Shown: piece after piece, positions 8,709 through 18,384 of the stretch
How positions within the stretch are numbered: the stretch's first letter is position 1
Layout of the letters: each line of letters opens with the position of its first letter
Notes under the pieces: model-generated
The model's database searches: none
Told to the model about the DNA's origin: nothing
What the model saw: only the letters and a program-made list of their open reading frames with translations
Assembly (NCBI RefSeq): GCF_025966695.1
Contig: NZ_JAOEIY010000005.1
Coordinates: forward strand, 310,001-374,000
Source: Stutzerimonas sp. S1
Lineage (GTDB): Bacteria; Pseudomonadota; Gammaproteobacteria; Pseudomonadales; Pseudomonadaceae
Reading direction: 5' to 3'
DNA length: 64,000 bases
Translations under genes and position numbers: made by a program

Positions 8709-9236
8709 TCAATCGAGGACGTTCAACGCCAGGCACAGCAGGCCGAAGACGGCCCAGACCAGCGCGAAGATGATCGGCGTGCGCAGGGAGAACAGCAGGG
8801 TGCGTTTGTAGTGCCGTCCGCCGGGCGGGCTGCTGCCTTCGCCGAACAGCGCTGATTCGTTGTTGGGCAGCAGGCCGACGCGGCCTTCGAGCTGTAGCAG
8901 CTCGGCCTGTTTCTGATGCCAGCGTTCGATGACGTCGAAGTTGGACTTGATGCCCGGCATCGCGTGGAACGAGGTAACCAGCCCGAGCAGGGCGAGGGTC
9001 ATCGGCACCACCAGGCGGAACAGCCCGCCCCAGTCCGGATTGCTGTTGGCCATCGAGGAGGCGAAGGCGATCATCAGGAACGACTGCGAGGACAGATAGG
9101 CGCTGGTGCGCTCGGCCAGCAGCGAGGACTCGAAATGAATTTCCGAGCGGTAGAACGCCAGACGTTCCTTCGGCGAGTCGAAGAGCTCGTCGCCCTGGGT
9201 GTCCTGATTGAGCAACAGGGTACGCAGATCGGTCAT
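8709..9236 (-). CDS. Conserved membrane protein, unknown function
   Basis: A 175-residue protein with a start at 9236 after GAGGTGAC. The N-terminal 60 residues are hydrophilic and charged. Two or three membrane segments follow: FLMIAFASSM (short), RLVVPMTLALLGLVTSFHAM (about residues 74-93) and a C-terminal one, TPIIFALVWAVFGLLCLAL (about 153-171). The middle part (IERWHQKQAELLQLEGRVGL) looks like a cytoplasmic helix. I do not recognise a named family. It lies upstream of the exported-protein cluster on the same strand, and downstream of nnrS with a 53-base gap. Confidence 0.65.
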   Translation of the reverse strand: MTDLRTLLLNQDTQGDELFDSPKERLAFYRSEIHFESSLLAERTSAYLSSQSFLMIAFASSMANSNPDWGGLFRLVVPMTLALLGLVTSFHAMPGIKSNFDVIERWHQKQAELLQLEGRVGLLPNNESALFGEGSSPPGGRHYKRTLLFSLRTPIIFALVWAVFGLLCLALNVLD

Positions 9237-9289
9237 GTCACCTCGTCGGGGTTGTGCGGCTAGACTGCTCGGTCACTATCCCTAGTAGG

Positions 9290-10465
9290 TCAAGCGTGCC
9301 GCCCCGGAGTTCCTGCGTCGTGATCAGTCATGCTATGGCGTGCGCTGTGCGGATGGCTGTCGCGGGTTTGCCAGAGCAGTACCGCAAGGGCGAGGAAGGC
9401 CGATGACCAGCAGGCCGCGGCCAGCAGCAGCCAGAGCGGATGCGTGTGACCGAGTAGTGCGGGCAGCACACGTGCGAGTGCCGCGGCACTGAGCAACAGC
9501 GCGCATGGATGAATCCAAGCGCGCGCGTTGGCGTCGCGAAAGCGGAATAGCAGGCGTGTGCGCGCCATCACCCCGAAACTCAGGCTGCCTAGGGCGCCGA
9601 CCGCCAGTGCGTGGAGCGTGGCGCTGAGCGGCAGCCAGGGACCGCTCAGGGCGACGCCGAACAACAGCAGGCCCACTGTCAGCCAGGCATAGCCGAGCAG
9701 CAGCACCAGCAGATCCGGCCGCTGACGACAGTGCCACGGCTGCCAGCGCAGCAGACGAATGGCGCTGAGCACGCCCGCCGCGACCAGCAGGCCGCCCGTC
9801 ACGCGCTCGAGCAACGCCCAGGGCAGCAGGCTCAGCCCCAGTGCCAGACCCAGCAGGATCAGTACCGCGCCTTCGATCTGCGGTTGCACCCGCGCTTCCA
9901 GTTTGCGGCCCTCGCTCTGCGCGTGCCCGGCCAGTGCCGGCGCGATGATGCGCCCACCCATGAAGAACAGCAGCACGGCGAACAGCAGCAATGCCTGTTC
10001 ACGCAGCTGTGGCGCCGGCCCGCTGTCGAGGCCGGCCACGCTACTGGCCAGGCCCAGGCCGATGACCACCGGGGCGACCGCCTGGTTGCGCCATTTCTTG
10101 GCGGCACCGACGAAGCGCGGCACCACCTTCCATACCAGCCCGGCGGCGAACAGCAGGTTGGCGCCGACCGCGAGCCAGGAGTCCGGCCAGAGCAGGAAGC
10201 CGATGCGCGCCAGCAGCCAACAGGCCAGCAGTGTGAGGGTGAAACGCAGCGGTTGCGGGCCGAGCAGGTAGCCGGCGACAACGGCCAGCGCATAGCCGAA
10301 GAGCATCTCGTGGGCATGTCCGGCAGGTGTGGCCAGCCCCGGCAGCACGGGAACCAGGCCGAGCATGGTCAGCACCGACCAGGGCAGCAGAAGTGCCGCG
10401 TGGAGCGCGGCAGCGGGGAAGAAGCAGACGTTGGCGAAGGGCAGGCGCGGCTTGCGCGGGTGCAT
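9290..10465 (-). CDS. nnrS: NnrS family heme/copper membrane protein
   Basis: A 391-residue integral membrane protein of the NnrS family, which is expressed with nitrite and nitric-oxide reductases in denitrifiers and helps cells tolerate nitric oxide. The N-terminus FFPAAALHAALLLPW, followed by GHAHEMLFGYALAVVAGYLL, is the family hallmark; its conserved histidines are candidate metal or heme ligands. About twelve hydrophobic segments follow. ATG 10465 is chosen because it follows GGAGGT; longer in-frame starts run through the intergenic hairpin. It lies 58 bases downstream of argH on the same strand, separated by a strong hairpin. The tail is hydrophilic and His-rich. Confidence 0.88.
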   Translation of the reverse strand: MHPRKPRLPFANVCFFPAAALHAALLLPWSVLTMLGLVPVLPGLATPAGHAHEMLFGYALAVVAGYLLGPQPLRFTLTLLACWLLARIGFLLWPDSWLAVGANLLFAAGLVWKVVPRFVGAAKKWRNQAVAPVVIGLGLASSVAGLDSGPAPQLREQALLLFAVLLFFMGGRIIAPALAGHAQSEGRKLEARVQPQIEGAVLILLGLALGLSLLPWALLERVTGGLLVAAGVLSAIRLLRWQPWHCRQRPDLLVLLLGYAWLTVGLLLFGVALSGPWLPLSATLHALAVGALGSLSFGVMARTRLLFRFRDANARAWIHPCALLLSAAALARVLPALLGHTHPLWLLLAAACWSSAFLALAVLLWQTRDSHPHSARHSMTDHDAGTPGRHA

Positions 10466-10480
10466 CGGGAACCTCCGGAG

Positions 10481-10511
10481 GGCACCGGGGCACGGCGGCT
10501 GCCCCGGTGCC
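10481..10511. terminator. Strong hairpin between argH and nnrS
   Basis: GGCACCGGGGCA (10481-10492) and TGCCCCGGTGCC (10500-10511) form a perfect 12-bp stem with a 7-base loop. No T run follows on the minus strand, so it may be a weak terminator or an mRNA-stabilising or attenuating element. It sits directly ahead of the palindrome CCTCCGGAGG that holds the nnrS ribosome binding site. Confidence 0.5.
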
Positions 10512-10523
10512 TGGTGAAGGCGA

Positions 10524-11918
10524 TCAGCGGCTCGCGAGCAACTCCTGACCACGTTTGACCGCGGCGCGAACCTGCGCCGGGGCGGTGCCACCGATGTGAT
10601 CGCGGGCGTTGACCGAGCCTTCCAGGGTCAGCACGGCGAACACGTCGTCGGTGATCTGGTCGCTGAACTGGCGCAGCTCGTCGAGGCTCATCTCGGCGAG
10701 GTCCTTGCCGGTCTGCACGCCGTACTTCACCGCGTGGCCGACGATCTCGTGGCAGTCGCGGAAGGGCAGACCCTTGCGCACCAGGTAATCGGCCAGATCC
10801 GTCGCGGTGGAGAAGCCGCGCAGCGCCGCCTCACGCATGATTTCGCGCTTGGGCTTGATCGCCGGCACCATGTCGGCGAAGACGCGCAGCGAGTCGCGCA
10901 GGGTGTCGGCGGCGTCGAACAGCGGTTCCTTGTCTTCCTGATTGTCCTTGTTGTAGGCCAGCGGCTGGCCCTTCATCAGCACCAGCAGGCCGGCCAGCGC
11001 GCCGAACACGCGGCCGGTTTTGCCGCGTACCAGCTCCGGCACGTCCGGGTTCTTTTTCTGCGGCATGATCGAGGAACCGGTGCAGAAGCGGTCCGGCAGG
11101 TCGATGAACTGGAACTGCGCGCTGGTCCAGAGCACCAGCTCTTCGGAGAAGCGCGACAGGTGCATCATCGCCAGCGAGGCAGCGGCGCAGAATTCGATGG
11201 CGAAGTCGCGATCGGAAACGCCGTCCAGCGAGTTGCCGGCGATGGCTTCGAAACCCAGCAGTTCGCAGGTGATCTCGCGCTGGATCGGATAGGTGGTGCC
11301 GGCCAGCGCAGCCGAGCCGAGCGGCATGCGGTTGGTGCGCTTGCGGCAGTCGACCAGGCGCTCGTAGTCGCGGCTGAGCATCTCGAACCAGGCCAGCAGA
11401 TGATGGCCGAAGGTCACCGGCTGTGCGGTCTGCAGGTGGGTGAATCCCGGCATGATGGTGTCGGCTTCGGCCTCGGCGAGCCCCAGCAGGCCCTGCTGCA
11501 GGCGGGTGATTTCGCTGAGGATCAGGTCGATCTCGTCGCGCAGCCACAGGCGGATGTCGGTGGCGACCTGGTCGTTGCGCGAGCGGCCGGTATGCAGCTT
11601 CTTGCCGGTGACGCCGATGCGGTTGGTCAGGCGCGCCTCGATGTTCATGTGCACGTCTTCCAGGTCCACGCGCCAGTCGAAGGTGCCGGCCTCGATTTCG
11701 GCCTGGATGTCCTTCAGGTTGGCGATGATCTGGTCGCGCTCTGCCTCGGTCAGCACGCCGGCTTTGGCAAGCATGGTGGCGTGGGCGATGGAGCCCATGA
11801 TGTCGTGGCGGTACAGGCGCTTGTCGAACTCGACGGAGGCGGTGAATCGGGCGACGAAGGCGTCGACGGGCTCGCTGAAACGGCCGCCCCAGGACTGGTT
11901 GGTCTTGTCGGTGCTCAT
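10524..11918 (-). CDS. argH: Argininosuccinate lyase
   Basis: Last step of arginine synthesis: splits argininosuccinate to arginine and fumarate in the cytoplasm. At 464 residues it has the usual length. The superfamily signature [20 protein letters not shown] is present, as are the N-terminal [20 protein letters not shown] and [21 protein letters not shown] 11918 gives the standard [12 protein letters not shown] start; the frame upstream is only coding shadow. It is divergent from algZ (208-base gap), the arrangement known in P. aeruginosa. Confidence 0.97.
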   Translation of the reverse strand: MSTDKTNQSWGGRFSEPVDAFVARFTASVEFDKRLYRHDIMGSIAHATMLAKAGVLTEAERDQIIANLKDIQAEIEAGTFDWRVDLEDVHMNIEARLTNRIGVTGKKLHTGRSRNDQVATDIRLWLRDEIDLILSEITRLQQGLLGLAEAEADTIMPGFTHLQTAQPVTFGHHLLAWFEMLSRDYERLVDCRKRTNRMPLGSAALAGTTYPIQREITCELLGFEAIAGNSLDGVSDRDFAIEFCAAASLAMMHLSRFSEELVLWTSAQFQFIDLPDRFCTGSSIMPQKKNPDVPELVRGKTGRVFGALAGLLVLMKGQPLAYNKDNQEDKEPLFDAADTLRDSLRVFADMVPAIKPKREIMREAALRGFSTATDLADYLVRKGLPFRDCHEIVGHAVKYGVQTGKDLAEMSLDELRQFSDQITDDVFAVLTLEGSVNARDHIGGTAPAQVRAAVKRGQELLASR

Positions 11919-12126
11919 GTATGCGCTCGCTGAAAATCCGAAGGCTGAGGAAAGGCGGCGATGATAGCAGGGATGGTGCCGCTGTCGGGCACGGCGGCGT
12001 GCGGACGCGAAGGGTGAGCTGGCTGGCAAATCCGTGTTTTTCCGGTGGTCGGGGGCGGCGGCCGGCTTGCTGTTGCCGGGGTGGCCAAGGAAACTGCCCG
12101 GCAGGCGAACCACCAGGCTGAACCGC

Positions 12127-13176
12127 GTGAAAACCACTGCCGCATCCGATGATTTCTTTTTGCCCGAACTATGCCAGTCCGAGGCGTTGCTCGGCCTGGT
12201 ACTGCTCGCCGAGCTGCTGGTGCTCGTGCTGGTGCTGGCCGAGCCGATGCAGCCGGGCTTCAATTGGATGCGCCTGGCGCTGACCTCGTTGTTCGTGCAG
12301 TGGATCGTGCTGCTCTCGGCCGGCACGCTGTGCCTGCTGCGACCGCTGCTGGCGCGTCCTCGTCCGGCGCTGGCGGGCATCGCCTGTTGCACGGTGGTGG
12401 TCGGGCTGACCCTGGCTTGCACCGCAGTGGCCGATATCTACCAGCTTGCCGGCCCCCTGCAGCGCGAAGGCGAGGTGAATCTGTACCTGCGTCATGCGCT
12501 GATCAGCCTGATCATGTCGGGGCTGCTGCTGCGGTATTTCTATTTGCAGAGTCAGTGGCGGCGCCAGGAACAGGCGGAGCTGCGTGCGCGAATCGAGTCG
12601 CTGCAGGCGCGCATCCGCCCGCACTTCCTGTTCAACAGCCTGAACAGCATCGCCAGTCTGGTCGTCAGCGACCCGGTCAAGGCCGAGCAGGCGGTGCTGG
12701 ATCTGTCCGATCTGTTTCGTGCCAGTCTGGCGCGGCCCGGCACGCTGGTGCCCTGGCGCGACGAGCTGGAGCTGTCGCGGCGTTATCTGTCGATCGAGCA
12801 GTACCGCCTCGGCGAACGTCTGCAGCTGGATTGGCAGATCGACAGCGTGCCGGACGATCTGCCAATCCCGCAGCTTACGCTGCAGCCACTGCTGGAAAAT
12901 GCCCTGGTCTACGGCATCCAGCCGCGGATCGAGGGCGGCCTGGTGAGTGTGAAGGCGGATTACGTCGACGGGGTGTTCCGGCTGGAAGTCAGCAATCCCT
13001 TCGATGAAACGGCGCAAACGCAGGTTTCGCGCGGGACTCGCCAGGGTTTGCACAACATCGACGCACGATTAGCGGCACTTTTCGGCCCGCAAGCGAGTCT
13101 CAGCGTGGAGCGCCGTGATGGCCGCCATTACACCTGTCTACGCTATCCATGTGTGAGACAAAAGCAGGAAGCCTGA
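12127..13176 (+). CDS. algZ: Sensor histidine kinase AlgZ (FimS)
   Basis: Partner kinase of AlgR, controlling alginate and type IV pili (twitching) in Pseudomonas. About 349 residues if translation starts at GTG 12127 ([16 protein letters not shown]...); a longer in-frame start at 12034 lacks homology. The N-terminal half has several membrane helices (residues about 20-140). The C-terminal half is a His_kinase-type domain with [18 protein letters not shown], the phospho-acceptor region of the LytS class, and [10 protein letters not shown] as N-box. It ends five bases before algR. The exact start is the least certain part. Confidence 0.9.
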   Translation: MKTTAASDDFFLPELCQSEALLGLVLLAELLVLVLVLAEPMQPGFNWMRLALTSLFVQWIVLLSAGTLCLLRPLLARPRPALAGIACCTVVVGLTLACTAVADIYQLAGPLQREGEVNLYLRHALISLIMSGLLLRYFYLQSQWRRQEQAELRARIESLQARIRPHFLFNSLNSIASLVVSDPVKAEQAVLDLSDLFRASLARPGTLVPWRDELELSRRYLSIEQYRLGERLQLDWQIDSVPDDLPIPQLTLQPLLENALVYGIQPRIEGGLVSVKADYVDGVFRLEVSNPFDETAQTQVSRGTRQGLHNIDARLAALFGPQASLSVERRDGRHYTCLRYPCVRQKQEA

Positions 13177-13181
13177 TCTAT

Positions 13182-13928
13182 ATGAATGTCCTGATTGTCG
13201 ATGACGAACCTCTAGCCCGCGAGCGCCTTGGCCGACTGGTAGGTGAGCTCGACGGCTATCGTGTCCTCGAGCCGGCCGCGAGCAATGGCGAAGAAGCCCT
13301 CTCGCTGATCGAAGAGTTGCGCCCGGATGTGGTGCTGCTCGATATCCGCATGCCTGGCCTCGACGGCCTGCAGGTGGCGGCCAAGCTCTGTGAGATGGAC
13401 GCACCGCCGGCGGTGATCTTCTGTACCGCACATGACGAATTTGCCCTCGAAGCGTTTCAGGTCAGTGCGGTCGGCTATCTGGTCAAGCCGGTACGTCCCG
13501 AGCACTTGGCCGAAGCCCTGAAGAAAGCCGAACGGCCCAACCGCGTGCAGCTCGCCGCGCTGACCCGCCCGGCCGCGGTGTCCGGTACCGGGCCGCGCAG
13601 TCACATCAGCGCGCGGACCCGCAAGGGCATCGAGCTGATTCCGCTGGAGGACGTGATCTATTTCATCGCCGACCACAAGTACGTGACATTGCGGCATGCC
13701 GGCGGGGAGGTGCTGCTCGACGAGCCGCTGAAATCGCTCGAAGACGAGTTCGGTGAGCGTTTCGTGCGCATCCACCGCAACGCGCTGGTGTTCCGTGATC
13801 GTATCGAGCGGCTGCAGCGCACGCCGCTCGGGCACTTCCAGCTCTATCTGAAGGGGCTCGATGGCGAAGCGCTGACGGTGAGCCGGCGCCATGTGGCAGG
13901 CGTACGCAAGCTGATGCAGAACCTCTGA
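13182..13928 (+). CDS. algR: Response regulator AlgR, LytTR family
   Basis: A 248-residue DNA-binding regulator. The receiver domain starts MNVLIVDDEPLARERL, with the phospho-acceptor aspartate at D54 (VVLLDIRMPGLDG). The LytTR DNA-binding domain covers about residues 140-245 (RKGIELIPLEDVIYF to the C-terminus). ATG 13182 is used because it gives the canonical N-terminus and follows AGGAAGCC; an upstream ATG at 13149 would overlap algZ. In P. aeruginosa AlgR activates algD, fimU-pilE and others. A 225-base gap with a hemC promoter region follows. Confidence 0.97.
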   Translation: MNVLIVDDEPLARERLGRLVGELDGYRVLEPAASNGEEALSLIEELRPDVVLLDIRMPGLDGLQVAAKLCEMDAPPAVIFCTAHDEFALEAFQVSAVGYLVKPVRPEHLAEALKKAERPNRVQLAALTRPAAVSGTGPRSHISARTRKGIELIPLEDVIYFIADHKYVTLRHAGGEVLLDEPLKSLEDEFGERFVRIHRNALVFRDRIERLQRTPLGHFQLYLKGLDGEALTVSRRHVAGVRKLMQNL

Positions 13929-14083
13929 GCACGCGCCCTGGCTGAGCGAGCACGCGCGGTCTTGCTCACCCGGGCGGTGGGCGAGGCAGCGTCGTGGCGG
14001 TCATCGCGCGGGACCGGCTGCCGATAAATAAAACAGTCCGACTTAGGCTCGCCGGTGCACGGTTCTTGCCATCTTCCTTGATT

Positions 14084-14101
14084 CCGGCCAACCCAGGCCG
14101 G
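14084..14101 (+). terminator. Possible weak terminator downstream of algR
   Basis: CCGGCC (14084-14089) and GGCCGG (14096-14101) form a 6-bp stem with a 6-base loop, followed by CTTTAGG. The U run is poor. A TATCAT hexamer at 14115-14120 just beyond it could be the -10 element for hemC. Confidence 0.3.
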
Positions 14102-14153
14102 CTTTAGGGCCTGTTATCATCCGCGGCAATTCACTGGTTTTCTGGATTAGCCC

Positions 14154-15092
14154 ATGTCTCGCGAAATTCGCATCGCCACCCGCAAGAGTGCCCTGGCCCT
14201 GTGGCAGGCCGAATACGTCAAGGCGCGCCTGGAGGCGTCGCACCCAGGGCTCAAGGTGAGTCTGGTGCCGATGGTCAGCCGTGGCGACAAGCTGCTCGAC
14301 GCACCGCTGGCGAAGATCGGCGGCAAGGGGTTGTTCGTCAAGGAGCTGGAAACCGCGCTGCTGGAGAACGAAGCGGACATCGCCGTGCACTCCATGAAGG
14401 ACGTGCCGATGGAGTTTCCCGAAGGGCTGGGCCTGTACTGCATCTGCGAGCGCGAAGATCCGCGCGATGCCTTCGTCTCCAACCACTTCGATAGCCTCGA
14501 TGCACTGCCGTCCGGCAGTGTGGTCGGCACCTCCTCGCTGCGCCGTCAGGCTCAGCTGCTGGCGCGCCGCCCGGACCTGAAGATCCAGTTCCTGCGCGGC
14601 AACGTCAACACGCGGCTGGCCAAGCTCGATGCCGGCGAGTACGACGCCATCATCCTCGCTGCCGCCGGGCTGATCCGCCTTGGCTTCGGTGAGCGCATCC
14701 GCTCCAGCATCGGCGTCGACGATAGCCTGCCGGCGGGCGGTCAGGGCGCGGTGGGCATCGAATGCCGTACCGGCGACAGCGAGTTGCACGCGCTGCTGGC
14801 TTGCCTGAATCATGCACCGACTGCGCTGCGCGTCACGGCCGAGCGCGCGCTGAACAAGCGCCTGAATGGCGGTTGCCAAGTGCCCATCGCCTGCTACGCG
14901 GTGCTCGAGGGCGAGCAGCTGTGGCTGCGTGGTCTGGTCGGTCAGCCCGATGGTGGTCTGCTGCTGCGCGCTGAAGGGCGAGCATCCGCCGAGCAGGCCG
15001 AAGCGCTGGGAGTCCAGGTTGCCGAAGCGCTGCTGGCCCAAGGCGCTGAGCAGATTCTCAAGGCGGTGTACGGCGAGGCAGGCCACGCGTGA
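14154..15092 (+). CDS. hemC: Hydroxymethylbilane synthase (porphobilinogen deaminase)
   Basis: Joins four porphobilinogens into hydroxymethylbilane in heme synthesis. 312 residues, the normal size. The dipyrromethane cofactor cysteine is C241 in [13 protein letters not shown]. The active-site stretches [29 protein letters not shown] and [12 protein letters not shown] are intact. The stop overlaps the start of hemD by 4 bases (GTGA), so the two are translationally coupled. It heads a four-gene unit hemC-hemD-hemX-hemY. Confidence 0.98.
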   Translation: MSREIRIATRKSALALWQAEYVKARLEASHPGLKVSLVPMVSRGDKLLDAPLAKIGGKGLFVKELETALLENEADIAVHSMKDVPMEFPEGLGLYCICEREDPRDAFVSNHFDSLDALPSGSVVGTSSLRRQAQLLARRPDLKIQFLRGNVNTRLAKLDAGEYDAIILAAAGLIRLGFGERIRSSIGVDDSLPAGGQGAVGIECRTGDSELHALLACLNHAPTALRVTAERALNKRLNGGCQVPIACYAVLEGEQLWLRGLVGQPDGGLLLRAEGRASAEQAEALGVQVAEALLAQGAEQILKAVYGEAGHA

Positions 15093-15859
15093 GTGGTTGG
15101 CGCCTGCTGCTAACCCGGCCTGCCGAAGAATGCGCCGCGCTGGCCGCGACGCTGGCCGATGCCGGGATTCACAGCACAAGCCTGCCGTTGCTGGCGATCG
15201 AACCCTTGCCGGAAACCGCCGAACAGCGCGCGATGATTCTCGAGCTGGACCGCTACTGCGCGGTGGTGGTGGTCAGCAAGCCGGCAGCGCGTCTGGCGCT
15301 GGAGTTGCTGGACCGCTACTGGCCGCAGCCGCCGTTCGGCCAGTGCTGGTTCAGCGTTGGCGCCGCCACCGGTGCGATTCTCGATGACTACGGTCTGGAC
15401 GTCAGCTGGCCGTCCTCCGGCGATGACAGCGAAGCGCTGCTGGCATTGCCGCGCCTGAGCGAGGCGCTCGCGCGACCTGATCCGAAGGCGCTGATCGTGC
15501 GCGGCGAAGGCGGTCGCGAGCTGATTGCCGAGACGCTGCGGGCGCAGGGCGTGCAGGTCGACACGCTGGAGTTGTATCGACGTGTTCTGCCGCAGTACCC
15601 GCCGCGCGCCCTGATCGATATCGTGCAGGCGGAACGGCTCAACGGCCTGGTGGTCAGCAGTGGGCAGGGGCTGCAGTCGCTGCATGAGTTGGCCGGCGAT
15701 GCCTGGCCCGAGCTGGTTGAACTACGCTTGTTCGTACCCAGCCCGCGTGTGGCCGAGATGGCTCGCCAGCTGGGCGCCAGACAAATTGTGGATTGCCGTG
15801 GTGCCGGAACCGCGGCCTTGCTGGCGGCCGTGCGGAATACCCCGCAGCCTGCCTCCTGA
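15089..15859 (+). CDS. hemD: Uroporphyrinogen-III synthase
   Basis: Cyclises hydroxymethylbilane with D-ring inversion to uroporphyrinogen III. 256 residues, start GTG 15089 overlapping the hemC stop. The family is poorly conserved. Here the N-terminal [21 protein letters not shown], the [11 protein letters not shown] segment and [18 protein letters not shown] fit HemD of Pseudomonas, and the position between hemC and hemX supports it. A 16-base gap leads to hemX. Confidence 0.95.
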   Translation: MSGWRLLLTRPAEECAALAATLADAGIHSTSLPLLAIEPLPETAEQRAMILELDRYCAVVVVSKPAARLALELLDRYWPQPPFGQCWFSVGAATGAILDDYGLDVSWPSSGDDSEALLALPRLSEALARPDPKALIVRGEGGRELIAETLRAQGVQVDTLELYRRVLPQYPPRALIDIVQAERLNGLVVSSGQGLQSLHELAGDAWPELVELRLFVPSPRVAEMARQLGARQIVDCRGAGTAALLAAVRNTPQPAS

Positions 15860-15875
15860 TGCAAAGGATGGAAAC

Positions 15876-17042
15876 GTGAGCGAAGCAGACAAGAACGAAC
15901 CGCTGCAATCCCCGACCAGCACGACGGAAGCTGTCGTTGACGGTGCCAAGAAGGGCCCTTCATCCAAGCCCGCCGCTAAAGGTTCCGGCAAAGCGCTGCC
16001 GCTGTTGGCCCTGCTGTTCGGTGTGGGCGGCATCGGCGTGGCCGGCTACAGCCTCTGGCAGGTACAGCAGGTCGCCGCACGCGATGCGCAACGGCTTGAG
16101 GTGTTGCAGGCGGCCAGCGCGCAGACGCAGGCTTTAGCAGAGGCAGACCGCCAGTTGGCTGGCCGTCTGGGTCGCCTGGAACAGCTGCCAACGGCCGCCG
16201 AGCTGGATGAGCAGCGTCGCCTGCTCGCGGCATTGCAAAGCGACCAGCAGCGTATCTCCGGCCGTGTTGAGCAGGTGCTTGGCGCCAGTCGCGAGGAATG
16301 GCGGCTGGCGGAAGCCGAGCATCTGCTGCGTATGGCGATGCTGCGCCTGTCGGCGATGCAGGACGTGAAGAGTGCCGAGATGCTGGTTCACGAGGCCGAC
16401 CTGATCCTGCAGAAACAGGACGATCCGGCAGCCTACGCGACCCGACAGAAACTGCTCGAAGGGCTGGAGGGCCTACGCAGTCTGCCGGACCTCGATCGTA
16501 CCGGGCTGTTCCTGCAGCTTGGCGCCCTGCGCGGGCAGACCGGCAAGCTCAATGCGCTGGCGCCGGAGTTCGTCACCGGCCAGGCGGCGGACACGGGCGC
16601 CGGCCAGAGTCGCTGGCAGCGTTGGGTCGACGAGCTGACTCGCTATGTGCGCGTCGATTTCGACGCAGGTACCAACGTCAAGCCGTTGCTCGCCGGACAG
16701 AGCCTGGCGCAGGTGCGACTGGCGCTGTCGCTGGCTATCGAGCAGGCGCAGTGGGCGGTGCTCAACGGCAATACCGAGGTTTATCAGCAGTCGCTCGAGC
16801 AGGCACGAACGATGCTGCAGGATCATTTCAGCGAGGATAATGGCGAGGCCCGTGGACTGCGACAGCGCATCGAGGCTCTGGCCGGTCGGCAGGTGGCAGT
16901 GGAGCTGCCTGACCTGGCTCCGGCGCTCAAGGCGCTGCAGGTTTACGTGCAAAAGCGTGAAACCCCGGACAGCAGCGAGCCATCCGGCGCTATCCCGGCA
17001 CAGCCCGTTCCCGGGACGCAAGAGGAGGCGCCGCGCTCATGA
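15876..17042 (+). CDS. hemX: HemX-like membrane protein (DUF513)
   Basis: A 388-residue single-span membrane protein. GTG 15876 follows AAAGGA at a good distance; no in-frame ATG fits. The N-terminal 45 residues are hydrophilic and Ser/Lys/Ala-rich. One membrane segment (ALPLLALLFGVGGIGVAGYS, about residues 46-65) precedes a long helical, probably coiled-coil, periplasmic region. It is often annotated as uroporphyrinogen-III C-methyltransferase, but it lacks the methyltransferase domain; its actual role is unclear. It overlaps hemY by 4 bases (ATGA). Confidence 0.92.
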   Translation: MSEADKNEPLQSPTSTTEAVVDGAKKGPSSKPAAKGSGKALPLLALLFGVGGIGVAGYSLWQVQQVAARDAQRLEVLQAASAQTQALAEADRQLAGRLGRLEQLPTAAELDEQRRLLAALQSDQQRISGRVEQVLGASREEWRLAEAEHLLRMAMLRLSAMQDVKSAEMLVHEADLILQKQDDPAAYATRQKLLEGLEGLRSLPDLDRTGLFLQLGALRGQTGKLNALAPEFVTGQAADTGAGQSRWQRWVDELTRYVRVDFDAGTNVKPLLAGQSLAQVRLALSLAIEQAQWAVLNGNTEVYQQSLEQARTMLQDHFSEDNGEARGLRQRIEALAGRQVAVELPDLAPALKALQVYVQKRETPDSSEPSGAIPAQPVPGTQEEAPRS

Positions 17043-18259
17043 AACGCCTGGCCCTCGTCCTCATCCTGGTACTCGCCATTGCGGGCTTTCTCGGCTGGGC
17101 CATCAGCCAGAGTGCCGGTTACGTGCTGATCACCTACGACCGTTTCCGCTACGAATCGAGCTTTTGGGTATTCCTTGGACTGATCGCCGCGTTCTGGCTG
17201 CTGGCGGTGCTGCTGCACTGGCTTCTGGGTCTGTTGCAGTTGTCCGGTGCGCTGGTCAATCCCTGGTCGCGGCGCCATCGCGCTCGGCGGGTCGAGAATG
17301 CTTCGCGTCGCGGGATGCGCGAGCTGGCCGAAGGGCAGTGGCAGCACGCTTTGGGACATCTGCGTACGGCGGCCGAACATGATCGTCAGCCGCTGGTGCA
17401 TTACCTCGGTGCCGCCCGCGCTGCCAACGAGCTGGGCGAGCATGAGCAGAGCGATGAACTATTGCGCAGGGCTCAGGAGCGTGAGCCGCAGGCCGCGCTG
17501 GCGATCGGTCTGGCGCAGGCGCAGCTGCAGATCGCCCGCGGCCAGTACGCCGAAGCGCGGGCTACGCTGAACGGACTGCACAACGAACATCCGCACCACC
17601 CCTATCTGCTGGCGCTGCTACAACAGCTGTCCGTGCAGCTGGAAGACTGGACCGCGCTGTGCCGGCTGCTGCCGGATCTGCGCAAGCGGCGGGTGCTGCC
17701 TGCGCCGCGGTTGGACGAACTGGAGCGTCTCGCATGGACGGCTGCCATCGAACAGGCCGGGCAGGTAGCGACAGGCACTGCCGAAGAGGCGCTGCAGCTT
17801 CTCAATCAGCGCTGGCAGACGGTCCCCAGTGGTCTGCGTAGCGAGCCGCTAGTGGTGCGCGCCTATGCTGACGGGCTGAGTCGGCTGGGTGCCGAGGCGA
17901 AAGCCGAGGAGGTTCTGCATGCTGCGCTAAAGCGCGATTTCGACGATCGCCTGGTCGAGCGTTACGGTCGTGTGTACGGTCGCGAACCTGCACGGCAGCT
18001 CGCGCATGCCGAGGGCTGGCTCAAGGCGCATCCGCAGAGCGCCGCGCTGTTATTGGCGCTCGGCCGGCTGAGTCTGCGCAACGAGCTGTGGGGCAAGGCC
18101 CGCGACTACTTCGAGGCGAGCCTGCGGGTCGAGCATCGCCCGGAAACCTGCGCCGAGCTGGCGCGCCTGCTGGCGCAATTGGGTGATGCCGAGCGCAGCA
18201 ACCAGTTGTTCCATGAAGGCCTCGGGTTGCTCGATCGCAACCTGCCGGCAACACTCTGA
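17039..18259 (+). CDS. hemY: HemY, TPR-containing inner-membrane protein
   Basis: A 406-residue protein of the proteobacterial HemY family (distinct from the Bacillus oxidase of that name). Two N-terminal membrane segments (ALVLILVLAIAGFLGWAI and FLGLIAAFWLLAVLLHWLL) are followed by helical tetratricopeptide-like repeats (LGAARAANELGEHEQSDELL and similar). Its role in porphyrin metabolism is genetic and ill-defined. It is the last gene of hemCDXY, followed by a GC-rich hairpin. Confidence 0.93.
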   Translation: MKRLALVLILVLAIAGFLGWAISQSAGYVLITYDRFRYESSFWVFLGLIAAFWLLAVLLHWLLGLLQLSGALVNPWSRRHRARRVENASRRGMRELAEGQWQHALGHLRTAAEHDRQPLVHYLGAARAANELGEHEQSDELLRRAQEREPQAALAIGLAQAQLQIARGQYAEARATLNGLHNEHPHHPYLLALLQQLSVQLEDWTALCRLLPDLRKRRVLPAPRLDELERLAWTAAIEQAGQVATGTAEEALQLLNQRWQTVPSGLRSEPLVVRAYADGLSRLGAEAKAEEVLHAALKRDFDDRLVERYGRVYGREPARQLAHAEGWLKAHPQSAALLLALGRLSLRNELWGKARDYFEASLRVEHRPETCAELARLLAQLGDAERSNQLFHEGLGLLDRNLPATL

Positions 18260-18269
18260 ACTTCGATGG

Positions 18270-18289
18270 CGCCCGCCAGGTGGCGGGCG
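18270..18289 (+). terminator. Hairpin after hemY
   Basis: CGCCCGCC (18270-18277) pairs with GGCGGGCG (18282-18289) around an AGGT loop. It is followed by TTGTC, a poor U run. It probably ends the hemCDXY transcript, at least partly. Confidence 0.5.
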
Positions 18290-18384
18290 TTGTCGCCCCT
18301 CGACACCGCCTGGCTGCACTGCAGCTTGTAAGCCGATCCTGCTTTCCTCTACCGTAGCGAGCTTTTCCTGCCTGCGGAGCTTCC

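Noticed and set aside
10596-11933. 445-codon plus-strand frame opposite argH
   Set aside because: Shadow of argH; no homology visible.
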